Positions 23,071 through 34,062 are shown, counted from the first letter of the stretch. The stretch: DNA of 64,000 bases from Tetracentron sinense (GCA_015143295.1 CM026567.1:13286416-13350415), one strand, 5' to 3'. The notes: generated from the letters alone by a model not told the origin. A program made the numbers and translations.

Positions 23071-25179
23071 AGACTTGATTGCACACACAACTATATAGTG
23101 TGTCATGTGAATGGGGCTCGAATTTTGAAGGTGAATGATTGACATCAGCACATCCATTCTTGAGTACAAAGGCCTCTCAACTTGTTTCTCATACTCGTTT
23201 CTTTTTGAGGTGCTTGATGTGGCTTTATGATTGTCTTCTTCAAGGCTTTAAGCTTGGTCCAAAGAAGCAAACAATTTTTTTTTTTAGTCCAACGAGTGGT
23301 GAAGTCTTCAGGCCAGTCATTCATGCCGAATTGGCGTTCTCATAGAATTATGATCCCATCTCTCATGACTCACGTGGCTTTTAGTTCTTCTAGCCACAAC
23401 CAATTTCTTTGAAAGGAAGACTCCTTTTAAGCAAAAGAATTTATTTCTATTTTCTTTATTGGACCCGCCCACCATAAGACTATGAAATCAGTCTTCTTTT
23501 AACACGCAACTATCACCAAAGTACATTGGGTGTTGGGTTATCCACTTTCGGAAAGGAAAAGAAATCCTTTTAAACCTCTAATAGCTTTTGGATAGACTAT
23601 GGTAGAACGTGATGGGTTAGGAGAGTTCATTAGCCTTCTATATAAACCCTTTACTATCACTTTCTTTTTCTTAGTTAGAAAGGCTAAGTCATCTTTTGGG
23701 AAAATGCAAAGCTGCGGTCCTCTCCAAGAAAGGCTGAAGCTGCTGTCCTCTTCAAGAAAGACTGTTTTATTCTTCAATCATCTTCAAGAAAGGTAAGTCC
23801 CTTATTTTCTTCTTCTTTTTGGCATAGGACTGGCCCCTTTTTTGGGCTGTTGTTGTTTCTTTGCATCAAGTAAAAGAGGAATATGGGGGTATCTATCAAC
23901 TTCTCTTGGCTCTGCTCTTTGCTGTCACCAATGGTAAGGGAGTATGCATCATCTCAACCTTAAAGGAGACCTTGATCCTCTTCTTTTGGTATGTCGCTAG
24001 CCATGCCGTAGCCCTTGAGAGTTTCTGAGAGAGAGAGAGAGAGAGAGAGAGTACAGATCTAGATCTCTCCCTAGAATATGCTGAGAGACCCCTATCTCTC
24101 CCTTTTTTTTTTTCTTTTTTTTTTTTTCTGTCCTCTCTCCAAACCATGAGAGATTGAGAGAGAGATCCCTCCTCCTCTCTTTCGGCCTGTACCCTCCTCT
24201 CTTTGATGTCGTCCACCCTTTTTTAGAGTTTATCCGAGAGAGAGAGAGAAGGACCAAAGGTCCAAGAACGGTGATGCACCACACCTTCTCTTGTTGCTGT
24301 CCCCGGAAGAGATGAAGACTAGAGAGAGACCTATGTAGAAAGTCTCTCCCTCTCACCGTCTGCCCTACCAAGAGAGTAAAGAATATAGAGTGAGAATAAA
24401 AATTTCCCCTACCCCTTTTGTTTACTGTGGCCAGAAAGAAGACCCAGAGAGACTTCTAAGAAGTGAGGCGTTGTCACCTCTTTCTTTTTTTTTTAGAAAC
24501 CGGGAGCCTGCCATCTCTTCCCTTTTATCTAGTATTTTTTTTTTTTGTACGTGGAACATCCAGAGTCACAGAGAGGGACCAACTTTCGGCATCATGCTTC
24601 CATCTTGAAAATAAGAGGGAGTTTAGTATGTACAGAAGCACTTACAGGAACCATAACAGGTAAGGGCGTTAATGCAGCCACCATTCCTAGTTAAAGTGTC
24701 ACACTTTCCTTCACAGAGGTACATCGGAGAAATACTCTTGATTCTTGGTTGTTGTACCGAGCTTGAAGAGAACCTTCGTGGTGACACAACTTTGACTGGG
24801 TTAACGCCTCAACTTTGACTGGGGTAACGCCTCAATGCTGATTTGTCTTCATCTGTTGACCCCACTGGTAATTGGGAACTTACCTAATATATTTTAGTGG
24901 TGGCACAATTTGGAATGGGGTAACGCCTCAACTTTGACTGGGGTAACGCCTCAACGCTGATTTGTCTTCATTTGTTGACCCCACTGGTAATTGGGAATTT
25001 GCCTAATATACCTTAGTGGTGGTATGATCAAGAACTTGATGATACATCAACGCAACTTTGCCGAAAAAGAATACATTTTTTTTTTTTTGACAGGTTTTAT
25101 CTTGAACTTTTACAGCAAACTTGGTTGCATATTGCTCTGTTGGTTGGTCTTTTCCCGATCATTCTCTCTTTGAGGACAG
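23071..25179 (+). promoter_or_regulatory. Upstream region of the antisense PMD gene
   Basis: Two kilobases without a supported frame. It contains a GA microsatellite (24027-24050), a long pyrimidine tract (24095-24130), and a 119-bp tandem duplication with the core AACTTTGACTGGGGTAACG (copies starting 24811 and 24930). A polypyrimidine-AG (TTTTTTTGACAG, ending 25093) looks like a splice acceptor. It is probably promoter plus spliced leader of the plus-strand gene. Confidence 0.4.
24790..25025 (+). repeat. 119-bp tandem duplication in the Tat element
   Basis: Two head-to-tail copies containing GGGTAACGCCTCAA, TGATTTGTCTTCAT and GTTGACCCCACTGGTAATTG, about 93% alike. Confidence 0.85.
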
Positions 25180-25251
25180 GTATATATATATATATATATT
25201 TTTGAATCTATATATACCTCAAATAGACCATCATATTTTTTTATTTTATAG
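25180..25251 (+). other. Candidate leader intron of the antisense PMD gene
   Basis: Donor GAGGACAG/GTATAT at 25180 and acceptor TTTTATAG at 25251, AT-rich between. The ATG follows five bases after the acceptor. Inferred from splice-site consensus and base composition only. Confidence 0.45.
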
Positions 25252-25256
25252 GTTTG

Positions 25257-27953
25257 ATGGATAAATTTTCTATTTCTCAAATCCCAAAGCACGAGATAGT
25301 GCGCACATGTCAAGGTGCTCGGGTAGCTATCACTTCTTCTGAAGAGTATCCCTTTTTTTCTAAAGATGAAAGCAAGGAGCAGCCAATTTTATTAATTCGT
25401 GAGGGTGAGCATGAAGAGGAATGTAACGCAACCCGTTGCCATTATCATACAGCAGTCATCGGGTGTTGTGCAAAAGATTGGGTCCTGGATAATGAAAATC
25501 CATATTTCTTGCAGAATTGGACTAAAATGGAGAAACATGACATGATTATCAGCGGGTATCATGATCCTATACGAAAGTCTTTGAGGAAAGTGCTGATGCT
25601 CCAATCCTCCCATCATGAGCAAATTCATAGCTCGGGTGTACTTCCGACATTGGGCCATCGCATCACGAATCAAGAGACTAATTGGAGAGGAGATTTTTCG
25701 CTTCAAGGGAAGATGTTCTTCATCCCAGGATATTGGGAATGGGCTGAACTTATGTTAACCCGAAATAAGGACATTCTAGAAAAATCAGGGGTATATGATG
25801 CAATCCTCGCATCATTATTTTTATATAATCATAATGTTGATTTGATTCGCTCTTTTTGTGAGGCTTGGTGTCCAATCACAAATTCGCTTCATACACCGCA
25901 AGGGGAGATGTCTTTATCCTTATGGGATCTGAAAATTATTGGGGGATTGCCAATCACAGGGGAATTTTATGATGAGGTGGTACCTAGCCTAAAGGAGATA
26001 ACTGACCTTGATGAGAAGCTTACACCCGTCCTTCCCTTCAGTTGCAGATTTCTTTTTCTCGCGTATCATTGGGTTAGGCAGAGCAACCTTTCATCAGGAG
26101 TTACATCTCATCACTCAGTAAGCCTTTCTTCCTGGATAACTTGGTGGTTTCGAGGCGATTTACAATACCATATTTCCAATTCTAAGCAGACATTTTTTAA
26201 GAATGCTAAAGCGAGACAACAATATCCTTCTGGAAAATTTCCTTATCGATGCCGAACATCTAAAGAAGATTCGGTCTTTCACGATCTCGGGGTTTCTTCT
26301 AGAGATGAAGATGAAGTTTTACTTGCAGCCTTCTTATCTACTTGGTTATGTATGTTTGTGATGCCAAACAACCATCGCTCTTGTATCCGCCCTGCTACTT
26401 TCAAAGTAGCGAGTCTTATGACTCAAGGATTAAAATTCAGCCTAGCTATCCCAGTTCTTGCTAGTATTTACAATGGATTGAATATTATAGCGACTCATAA
26501 GGATGGACCTGACTTATGCCATGTGACTTTCCCTTGGCATTATATATTCGCCTGGCTGGGGTTATACTTCAACACTTATAGCATCTCCAAGACTGCTCCA
26601 ATGAAACCATATATGTGTTCTATCAGAGGACCCGCTCGGAAGAGATTTTATACTACAAGTAGTAGTCGTGAAGCACTTCGAAATTGCAAAAACGTGATTT
26701 GGTATTCCACTAGACCAAAATATATTGATAGTGTAATATTCAGGGAGGAACCGAATCGCCTAATGAGTGAATACGACTTTGAATATCTCATAAGTATTCG
26801 TTCTTGTTATTTGACGCTAAGAAGAGAAAGGCACTATATAGTAGAACCTTACAGTCCTCATCGTTTTGCAAGACAGTTTGGATATTGTCAAGACCTACCC
26901 AGCAGGTTGAAAGAAGACATCAGAGAGAAAACTTTGAAAAATCTAGTATATCTTTGGAAATGCAGTGTTTTTAGAGGCTCATCTTCTGAATTCACCATGC
27001 CTCAATGGAAGGGGACTGACAAAGATATCTTTGTGTCTCAAGCTTTTTTCAATTGGTGGGCCAGTAATACTAGTGAGTATTTCAAATACAGTTTGAGTGT
27101 GTTGAACTATATGAACAAGATGGATGTCATCCTTACAGCACCTAGTCAACCGCAAAGTGAGCCAGCATTAGTAATTATTCCAGCCGTTGAGGGTTCGAAT
27201 AGCACGGGACACGAAATTGATGACAATACTTCAGACACACATTCTCAAAACTATACTGCAAATGACATCAAGGGAACACGCATTTCTGGTTCAAATCCGC
27301 TAGGTTCTTCTGACATAGTTGTGAAGACCCTCCTAAGTGTTCTTTTGAGTGGGAGCAAGAGATCAAGTTCCGAGGCAGTAGAAGAGACAAAGGTCGTGAA
27401 GAATGGTGTTGGTAACCATAGTGACCCTGATTCTGATCGTTGTAATTTTAGAAGACAGAAAAAGAATAACAACGATCCTCCTGTAAAGAAGAAGAGAACA
27501 TCCCGTAAGAAAGGCGAATCAACAAAAGTGGCCTTACCAGTTGTAAGAAGCCGAGAACGTCTTCCAGAAATTCGACAGTCTTCTATAATACCACCCACAG
27601 CTCCCAAATTTACTGACGGTCTGTTAGATGAGCCTGTATTGGTTGATATAGTACAATCTGCCAATGAGACTTCTATTGGGGATGAAGGCCAAATCCGTCG
27701 AGGGGCAAGACAGTTGCTTGAGCGTCGAATCTCTACAGAGAAGGTAGTGGTTGCACCGATGCCTATCCCTTTAAAAGCTGACGTAAATACAACTCAATTG
27801 GACATAGGTACTTTTGAGGTAAATATCACATCCCTTTTTTATAGTAAACTATTTTATCCAAAATTTAGTGGACAAATAAGTGATCTTTATTTATGTTTTG
27901 TAGGTTGCCCCATCTCTTCCATACTATCACAGTTCAATTATTGCACAGGCTGA
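25257..27953 (+). CDS. Plant mobile domain (PMD, MAIN/MAIL-like) protein encoded antisense in a Tat retrotransposon
   Basis: An uninterrupted frame of nearly 900 codons on the strand opposite gag-pol. I take ATG at 25257, right after a probable acceptor. Residues about 155-640 resemble the PMD ('aminotransferase-like') domain: WEWAELMLTRNKDILEKSGV (about 160), SLWDLKIIGGLPITG (about 221-235), then FRFLFLAYHWV-type and WYSTRPKYIDSVIF segments. Beyond it is a low-complexity acidic/serine region. A lysine-arginine cluster (VKKKRTSRKKGES, about residue 745) looks like a nuclear signal. In Arabidopsis, PMD proteins MAIN and MAIL1 act in the nucleus in transposon silencing and genome stability; the role here is unknown. 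Antisense extra ORFs are known in Tat elements. The intact frame contrasts with the decayed gag-pol beside it. A plant-like intron probably interrupts its 3' end (27819-27903). Confidence 0.75.
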   Translation: MDKFSISQIPKHEIVRTCQGARVAITSSEEYPFFSKDESKEQPILLIREGEHEEECNATRCHYHTAVIGCCAKDWVLDNENPYFLQNWTKMEKHDMIISGYHDPIRKSLRKVLMLQSSHHEQIHSSGVLPTLGHRITNQETNWRGDFSLQGKMFFIPGYWEWAELMLTRNKDILEKSGVYDAILASLFLYNHNVDLIRSFCEAWCPITNSLHTPQGEMSLSLWDLKIIGGLPITGEFYDEVVPSLKEITDLDEKLTPVLPFSCRFLFLAYHWVRQSNLSSGVTSHHSVSLSSWITWWFRGDLQYHISNSKQTFFKNAKARQQYPSGKFPYRCRTSKEDSVFHDLGVSSRDEDEVLLAAFLSTWLCMFVMPNNHRSCIRPATFKVASLMTQGLKFSLAIPVLASIYNGLNIIATHKDGPDLCHVTFPWHYIFAWLGLYFNTYSISKTAPMKPYMCSIRGPARKRFYTTSSSREALRNCKNVIWYSTRPKYIDSVIFREEPNRLMSEYDFEYLISIRSCYLTLRRERHYIVEPYSPHRFARQFGYCQDLPSRLKEDIREKTLKNLVYLWKCSVFRGSSSEFTMPQWKGTDKDIFVSQAFFNWWASNTSEYFKYSLSVLNYMNKMDVILTAPSQPQSEPALVIIPAVEGSNSTGHEIDDNTSDTHSQNYTANDIKGTRISGSNPLGSSDIVVKTLLSVLLSGSKRSSSEAVEETKVVKNGVGNHSDPDSDRCNFRRQKKNNNDPPVKKKRTSRKKGESTKVALPVVRSRERLPEIRQSSIIPPTAPKFTDGLLDEPVLVDIVQSANETSIGDEGQIRRGARQLLERRISTEKVVVAPMPIPLKADVNTTQLDIGTFEVNITSLFYSKLFYPKFSGQISDLYLCFVGCPISSILSQFNYCTG
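27819..27903 (+). other. Candidate intron near the 3' end of the PMD frame
   Basis: Donor TTTTGAG/GTAAAT and acceptor TTTTGTAG, 85 bp, strongly T/A-rich, typical of plant introns. Coding-like sequence resumes immediately after it. RNA evidence would be needed. Confidence 0.5.
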
Positions 27954-28065
27954 CGAGAGATCCAAATGTGGCTTTCCCACCAAAGAGATTACAGCTACCC
28001 CATCATTTTCAATATATCAAATAGGGAGGATCGCTTCTGATGTTTTTGCTACAGCTGTTAAAAGC

Positions 28066-28647
28066 ATGGGACATGCTTTGTTGACAAAGCTTAAAGCTGC
28101 TCCTTTTGATCGTGTTCTTCGAGTGCAAGATGATGCTTTAGATGTCTATTCTAGTATTACTCATCTCAAAGGTAACTCAGCTCCCCTGAAAGAACTAGTG
28201 GATTCTTATGCAGAGGATGTCAAAGCTTATCTTCAACAAGAGGCTTCTTTATTGAATGGCATCCCTTTGAGTGAGTGGGCCAAATTAAAAGCCAGTACAG
28301 CAAAGAAAATAGATGTTACTTCATCTTATTTGGCTTTGGCACAACAACATCTTACTGATTGTTCGGGAGAGTTGGAGATAGTCATGGCGAGACAGGTCTC
28401 TCTTGAAAATGAGTTGCGAATCATGCAAGAGAAAGAGTCATGCTTGAGAAGAGATGTAGCTACCAAAGAAATAGATGTGCAGGTTGCTGAACTGGAGGTT
28501 AAATCAGCCCAAAAGGCATGCGAAGACATGGAATCAGTGGTACCTGTTTCAACTGCAGAGGTAGAGAATCTTCAAGACCTTCGAAAGATGGTAGAGGATC
28601 GCAGAAACTCAATCAAACCTTCTGACTGGATGGATGAAATACTTTAG
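28066..28647 (+). CDS. Coiled-coil segment downstream of the PMD frame, probably its last exon
   Basis: A 193-codon frame on the same strand as the PMD gene, preceded by about 160 bp of coding-like sequence after the candidate intron acceptor at 27903. It is rich in Leu, Glu, Lys, Gln and Ala, with heptad-like spacing between about residues 85 and 170 (SLENELRIMQEKESCLRRDV), suggesting a coiled coil. It ends with KPSDWMDEIL and a stop. It may be the C-terminal exon of the PMD gene or a separate short gene. No function is assigned beyond possible oligomerisation. Confidence 0.5.
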   Translation: MGHALLTKLKAAPFDRVLRVQDDALDVYSSITHLKGNSAPLKELVDSYAEDVKAYLQQEASLLNGIPLSEWAKLKASTAKKIDVTSSYLALAQQHLTDCSGELEIVMARQVSLENELRIMQEKESCLRRDVATKEIDVQVAELEVKSAQKACEDMESVVPVSTAEVENLQDLRKMVEDRRNSIKPSDWMDEIL

Positions 28648-29060
28648 ATTTTTTTTTTGCAAATAGTTTATACTCTTGATAGAAGGATATTGTTTAAATC
28701 AAATGCTTCAGAATATGCATGCTAAATTTAAACTCATGTGTCAAGAGTATATAATTTTTTTTTTTTTTTATAGACCGAACCTGAGGTAACTTTACAGGCT
28801 GCCTACGTACCCTCATGTGGGATCAGGTCTTTACGTAGTTCGATAGGAGCTCTAAGTTTTTGCCTAGACTACCTTTTCAAGTTTAATCTAGCAAGCGATT
28901 TTCATTACATTTTATACTCGTATCAGGGAGTTAGAATAGATAATTTATGCTCTTATCAAGGAGCAGTGTAGACACTTTAGACTCTTATCAAGGAGTGGTG
29001 TAGACACTTTAGGCTTTTATCAAGGAGCGGGTATAGACGATCTTTAGGCATAATACCTCT
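28648..29060. other. Spacer between antisense gene and integrase, with tandem repeats and a CTACGTA motif
   Basis: Contains the segment GGCTGCCTACGTACCC...CAGGTC...ACGTAGTTC (28798-28842), related to a segment in the Ogre-like LTRs. It also holds three good and one weaker copy of a 32-bp unit with the core TATCAAGGAG.GG.GTAGAC (28911-29048). Confidence 0.6.
28911..29048 (+). repeat. 32-bp tandem repeats (3-4 copies)
   Basis: The unit CTCTTATCAAGGAG(C/T)GGTGTAGACACTTTAGA recurs at about 28950, 28981 and 29013. A diverged copy with GTATCAGGGAG precedes them. Confidence 0.8.
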
Positions 29061-29091
29061 TTAAGAACTTGTCATTGATAGGGGCAAGTCT

Positions 29092-30150
29092 CTAACCATC
29101 TTGAGTAACGAGCTTGTATGCGCCATTGGAGTAGACTTCTTGAACAACATAAGGACCATCCCACTTTGAGATGAACTTTCCTCCGGTACGGTGAGAGATG
29201 ATGATGGGTCTTTGCACGGCCAAGACCAAATCTCCTTGTTGGAAAGAACGTGGACGAACTTTCTTGTTGAAGGCTCTACAAAGGCGAGCATGATAACACT
29301 CTAAGCGTTGCTGTGATTCAAGTCTTTTCTCATCTAGTGACTCCAATTCAGTGAGCCGCAACTGAGCATTTTGATCTTCAGTCAAGCCTTCTTGTATTGC
29401 AATCCGCAGTGATGGAATTTGACTTTCTAGCGGGAGGATGGCCTCCACACCATAAACCAAGGAATATGGAGTAGCCTGAGTCGGCATCCGGTAAGTTGTT
29501 CGGTATGCCCAAAGAGCTTCTCCCATCCTTTCATGCCAATCTTTCTTTGATTTTGAGACAACTTTCTTCAACAATTTACACAGAGTCTTGTTGAATGCTT
29601 CAGCTAAACCATTGGCTGGGGCATTGTACATAGTAGAACGCCGTTGTTTGATATTGAACTTTTCACAGAACTTATCCATAAGACTGTTACAGAAGGGCAT
29701 TCCATTGTCAGTCACAATGCAACGAGGTATGCCATACCTGTATACAATGTGGGTACGTATGAAGTCAACGACAGTTTCTTTCTTCACTTCCTTAAAATAG
29801 CTTCAGCCCACTTGGAGAAGTAGTCGGTAGCCGCCAAAATGTAGAGATGATTTCCTGAAGACTTAGGGGTGAGGGGTCCAACAACATCAAGTCCCCATGC
29901 GTCGAATGGCCAAGATGCCACTGTGGGATGTAGTGGCTCAGGCGGTTGGTGTATGAAATCAGCATGGAACTGACATGCTTGACATCTTTTAGCATATTCC
30001 ATAGAGTCTCGAACCATTGTGGGCCAGTAATACCCCATTCTCTTCACTTGGCAATGGAGTTTGGGTCTTAACTGGTGAGCACCACAGATACCAGAATGAG
30101 CTTTCTCAAGAGCTTCTAGGCCTTCTTGTTCTCCCAAGCATCGGAGGAAT
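29092..30150 (-). pseudogene. Integrase of the Tat element
   Basis: The zinc-binding N-terminal region (AHSGICGAHQ ... CQACQ) is followed by the DDE core beginning DAWGLDVVGPLTP and continuing with DNGMPF and the E-bearing region, then the C-terminal GPYVVQEVYSNGAYKL tail. It lies at the 3' end of pol, as in all Ty3/gypsy elements. Fossil; not intact as part of pol. Confidence 0.85.
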
Positions 30151-31346
30151 AGACCATCGTAAGAACGGTGATATAAAACATTTTTATAATAAATGAACCG
30201 AGGCGCTCGGTGCCGTATTTCCGTTCTATGCCTTAGATCATCAGGTAGCTTTCCATGTTGCAAGAATGCAATCAATGGATCTCGCCAATCTTCCTTTTCC
30301 ACTTCAAAGACTGATATGGAGTTGGCACCTTCGACTTTTTCTGGGAGAATGGATTTTATCACTCGTCTTTGGCAAACAGGTATTGTGATAGACCCTTGTT
30401 TTGGTAGAGCCAAAGTGGATGCAAGATTAGCGAGTGCATCTGCCTGTTTATTATCTTTCCTAGGAACATACTCTAGAGTAATATCATCAAATTGTTTCAT
30501 CAGACTAGTGGCATATTGAGAGTAAGGGATCAAATCCGGCTTTTTGACATCGTAATGTGTCAAGAGTTGGTTGATTATTAACTTGGAATCGCCAAACACA
30601 CTCAACTGTAAGACATTTATGTCAAGGGCAATCTCAAGCCCAATGATTAGAGCTTGGTACTCAGCTACATTATTTGAGTAGAGTTGGGTGAACGCAAAGG
30701 AGTAGGGAAGCACTTCATTTTCTGGTGTGATGAACACAACTCCAGCACCCGCTCCATCATGACGAGCTGCTCCGTCAAAAAACATTCTCCATGGTGGAAC
30801 AACTTCAATGAAAAAAACTTCTTCATCGGGAAAGTCTTCAAATAATTCCCAACTTCTTGGTATAGGGTGATCAACTAAGAAATCAGCTAATGCCTGCCCC
30901 TTAATGGCCTTTTGAGGAACATAGACAATTTCAAATTCTGAAAGTAAGAGAGCCCACTTGGCTAAACGTCCGGAAAGTACCGGTCTAGACATGATATATT
31001 TGATCGGATCCGCCCGTGAGATAAGTCGAACTGTATGGGCAAGTAAGTAGTGCCTAAGCTTCTGGATAGCAAAGATCATGGCTAAACATGTCTTCTCTAT
31101 GGGTGTGTAGTTCAATTCTGCTCCAACCAACGTTCGACTCAAGTAGTATAATGCATTTTCCTTACCATTTTCATTAATCTGGGCAAGTAATGCCCCTAAG
31201 GATCGTTCTTGTGCAGCAATGTAGAGGATTAGCGGTTGTCCCGAAATGGGTGCTGTCAGGACTGGTGGTTTCAAAAGATAGGTCTTGATGCTTTTGAACG
31301 CATTACTACAAGCTTCATCCCACTCGAAAGGAACATCCTTCTTCAT
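30150..31346 (-). pseudogene. RNase H plus archaeal-like RNase H of the Tat element
   Basis: A standard Ty3/gypsy RNase H (PLILYIAAQERSLGALLAQI ... YTPIEKTCLAMIFAIQKLRHY) is followed by a second, distinct RNase H (WRMFFDGAARHDGAGAGVVF ... AEYQALIIGLEIAL ... KQADALANLAS). The tandem arrangement is diagnostic of the Tat lineage. Confidence 0.85.
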
Positions 31347-31349
31347 AAG

Positions 31350-32328
31350 CTGACTAAAGGGCTGACATCGTCCTACTAAGTTGGAGATGAATCTTCGGAT
31401 CTAGGCCAAACGACCTTGTAAACTTTTGAGTTCATGCAAATTCCGAGGTTCTGGCATTTTTTGAATGGCATCAATTTTGGACTGATCGATTTCAATAGCG
31501 CGGTGTCAGACAATAAATCCAAGAAACTTGCCTGAAGTAACCCCAAACGTACACTTCAAAGGGTTCATCTTCAACTAGTATCTTCGAAGTCTGTCAAACA
31601 CCTTCCTTAAATCTTGAAGATGGTCTTCTCTTTTCTTAGTCTTCACCACCAAATCATCAACATAGCATTCTATTAGCTTGTGAAGCATGTCATCAAATAT
31701 TTTCTACATAGCACGTTGATATGTTGCCCCTGCATTTTTTAAACCAAAAGGCATGACTCTATAAGTAGATACCTTTGGGGGTGCGAAAAGCAGTAAGTTT
31801 TTCATCTCTTGGAGCCATTCGAATTTGGTTATAGCCAGACGAGCCATCCATAAAGGACAAGACTTCGTATCCTGTGGTGGCATCAACCATGAGTTCAGTG
31901 ATAGGAAGTGGGAAGTCATCCTTCGGGCATGCCTCATTGAGGTCACGAAAATCTACACAAACTCGAATTTGTCCATTTTTCTTTCTCATGGGGACAATAT
32001 TGGCGAGCCATGTTGGGTATTTGACTTCTCGAATGAATCCAGCTTCAATGAGCTTGTTGACTTCAATTTCAATTTGTGGAACCAATTCGGGCCTGAAACG
32101 ACGCTGAGCTTGCTTTATTGAACGTACACCATGCTTGACAGCCAGATGATGAACTGCTACTTTTGGATCAAGACCCGACATTTCTTTGTAGGACCAGGCA
32201 AAAATATCTTTATACTCAAGTAACAAGTCAAAGTATTTTTTCTCTTCTTCTGGCGTCAAAAATGCACTTACAAAGATGGGGCAAGGGTCTTCTGGTGTAC
32301 CGAGGTTAAGTTCTTTTAATTCATCCAC
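31350..32328 (-). pseudogene. Reverse transcriptase of the Tat element
   Basis: Ty3/gypsy reverse transcriptase with WLANIVPMRKKNGQIRVCVD, FRDLNEACPKDDFPLP, DGSSGYNQIRM and the TFRTPKG-type finger motif, then YRVMPFGLKNAGATYQRAM. It lies between protease and RNase H. The frame is interrupted; the fossil is not described further. Confidence 0.85.
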
Positions 32329-32334
32329 CGTGGC

Positions 32335-33586
32335 CTATCCACCTCCCTCAAATGTAGGTGGAGCATCTTGTATCTCATCCTCAGTAAGATCTTCATCTAA
32401 TAATTCCTTCACTGTTATATGGTTAGTAGAAGCTACACTTTCCTGATCAATAGCATCATGAAGCTCTCGGCTTTGTAAGCTATGCTGATTTGTAAACACA
32501 ATGGTGTGTTGCTTAGCTTTGAGAAAGTTCTCAATTGTTACGACCAAGTTCACTTGTCGTTTCATACGTGACAAAATTATGTCTTTTGACTCTTCAGGGG
32601 CTTTTGAGGCACTATGCTTGTCTCTCCTTTGAACATACTTTATCTTCTTGGAACTACGAATTCTTTGAGAATGTCTCAAATTATTTGACTTGGTGATAAT
32701 TCCATTTGTATTAGTGTCCACTTGAGTTCCTAATCTTTTGAAAACAGAGACTCGTGAAGTTGGTCGACTAATTCGATCAAATACAGATGTTTTTGCAACA
32801 GGGACACAATCTTCATCCACTGATTGTGCAGTGATGTATTGGGTATTGGCCTTTCTTGAAGATATGCGAACTGGTGGGGGTGGGCTATAGCTGACTCCAT
32901 CTTTGAAGCTTTTCACTGCATAACCTTTTCCCTTCAACTTTTGTTGAGTTCTATTTAGCCCGTGAACATTTTCTCCCGTAGTCTCACATGAGAGTTTCCC
33001 TAAAGGAGGTGGATCTTTATAGTCATATCCTGCCTTAGCAAGGAGCTTATAAGCATTAGGATCAAAACCCTCTTCGGTCCTCTGTTAGTAGAGAGTCATG
33101 CTCAATCTCAGGACCCTGTGATGGTCTCACAAACCCTTTAAGAGGTGGTTTGGAGATTGTTGATGAAATAAGCTTAGTGATAGGAAAAGTCAAACCATTT
33201 AATGCTTTCAGATCTGTACTAGTACATCCGATAAAAGGAGATTGCCCTCCTTTTCTTTGTGAACATGGCACATACCGAAGAACTGGCATTGTCTTTGAGA
33301 CTTCAAGGGTACTTTGAGGCTTCTCATCTTTATTTGAGGTGACCTGCTTATTCTCGCTATTATTTTCTTTCTTCTCAGGCTCGATCTCATCACTTAAATC
33401 TTGTACTACTTTTTCATTTTGAGAACTTGATTTCCCAGTTGATGGAATTACTGCAGGTTTAAATTCTTTCACCAAATCAGATTCCACGTAAAACTTAGCA
33501 TCAGCAAAATGAGACTCAACTTCAAAGAATGGCTTTTCATCAGCTATCACTTTTTTCTGTGACCATCTCGAAAAAACTTGAAGCAC
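32335..33586 (-). pseudogene. Protease-RT linker region of the Tat element
   Basis: Hydrophilic, Ser/Lys/Glu-rich coding-like sequence between protease and reverse transcriptase, with no recognised domain. Long linkers at this place are usual in Tat elements. Confidence 0.55.
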
Positions 33587-34062
33587 TGATGGAGTGTAGA
33601 TAGAACTACACCATGTTCATGGAGCCATGGTCTTCCAAGTAACATGTTGTAGGAGGTTTTTGCATCAATGACATGGAAAAGAGCACTCCAACATAAATCT
33701 CCAATCACGAGATCGAGGCGGATCATGCCAATAGCTCTTTGCCCCTCTTGATTGAAGCCTTGAATCATTAGACGACTATGAGATAGCTCGTAATTTGTAA
33801 TCCCAATTTCCTTCATAATTTGAATAGGCATGATATTTACAGCAGACCCACAATCAAGAAGAATACGGTTGACCTTGTGCTCACGAGCATACCCAGCTAC
33901 GAAAAGTGGACGATTATGTGGTTTTGAGCCTAACAATAGATCTTCATCTAAGAAGGCGATTGTCGTCATGCATACAGCACAAGTATTTGTGTAATTTTCT
34001 GACACATTAACTTGTTCAACCTTAGATGTGTAATCTTCCGGATTTGTAAGCGCAAAGGCCAT
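33547..34062 (-). pseudogene. Aspartic protease of the Tat element
   Basis: Retropepsin-like segment around NRILLDCGSAVNIMP with flanking hydrophobic strands (LMIQGFNQEGQRAIGMIRLD) and MLLGRPWLH at the end, the usual layout of plant Ty3/gypsy proteases. Confidence 0.75.

Noticed and set aside
25392-25706. Minus-strand open frames within 25254-27953, including 27251-27664
   Set aside because: Shadows of the long plus-strand PMD frame; no motifs of the Tat gag-pol or other families.
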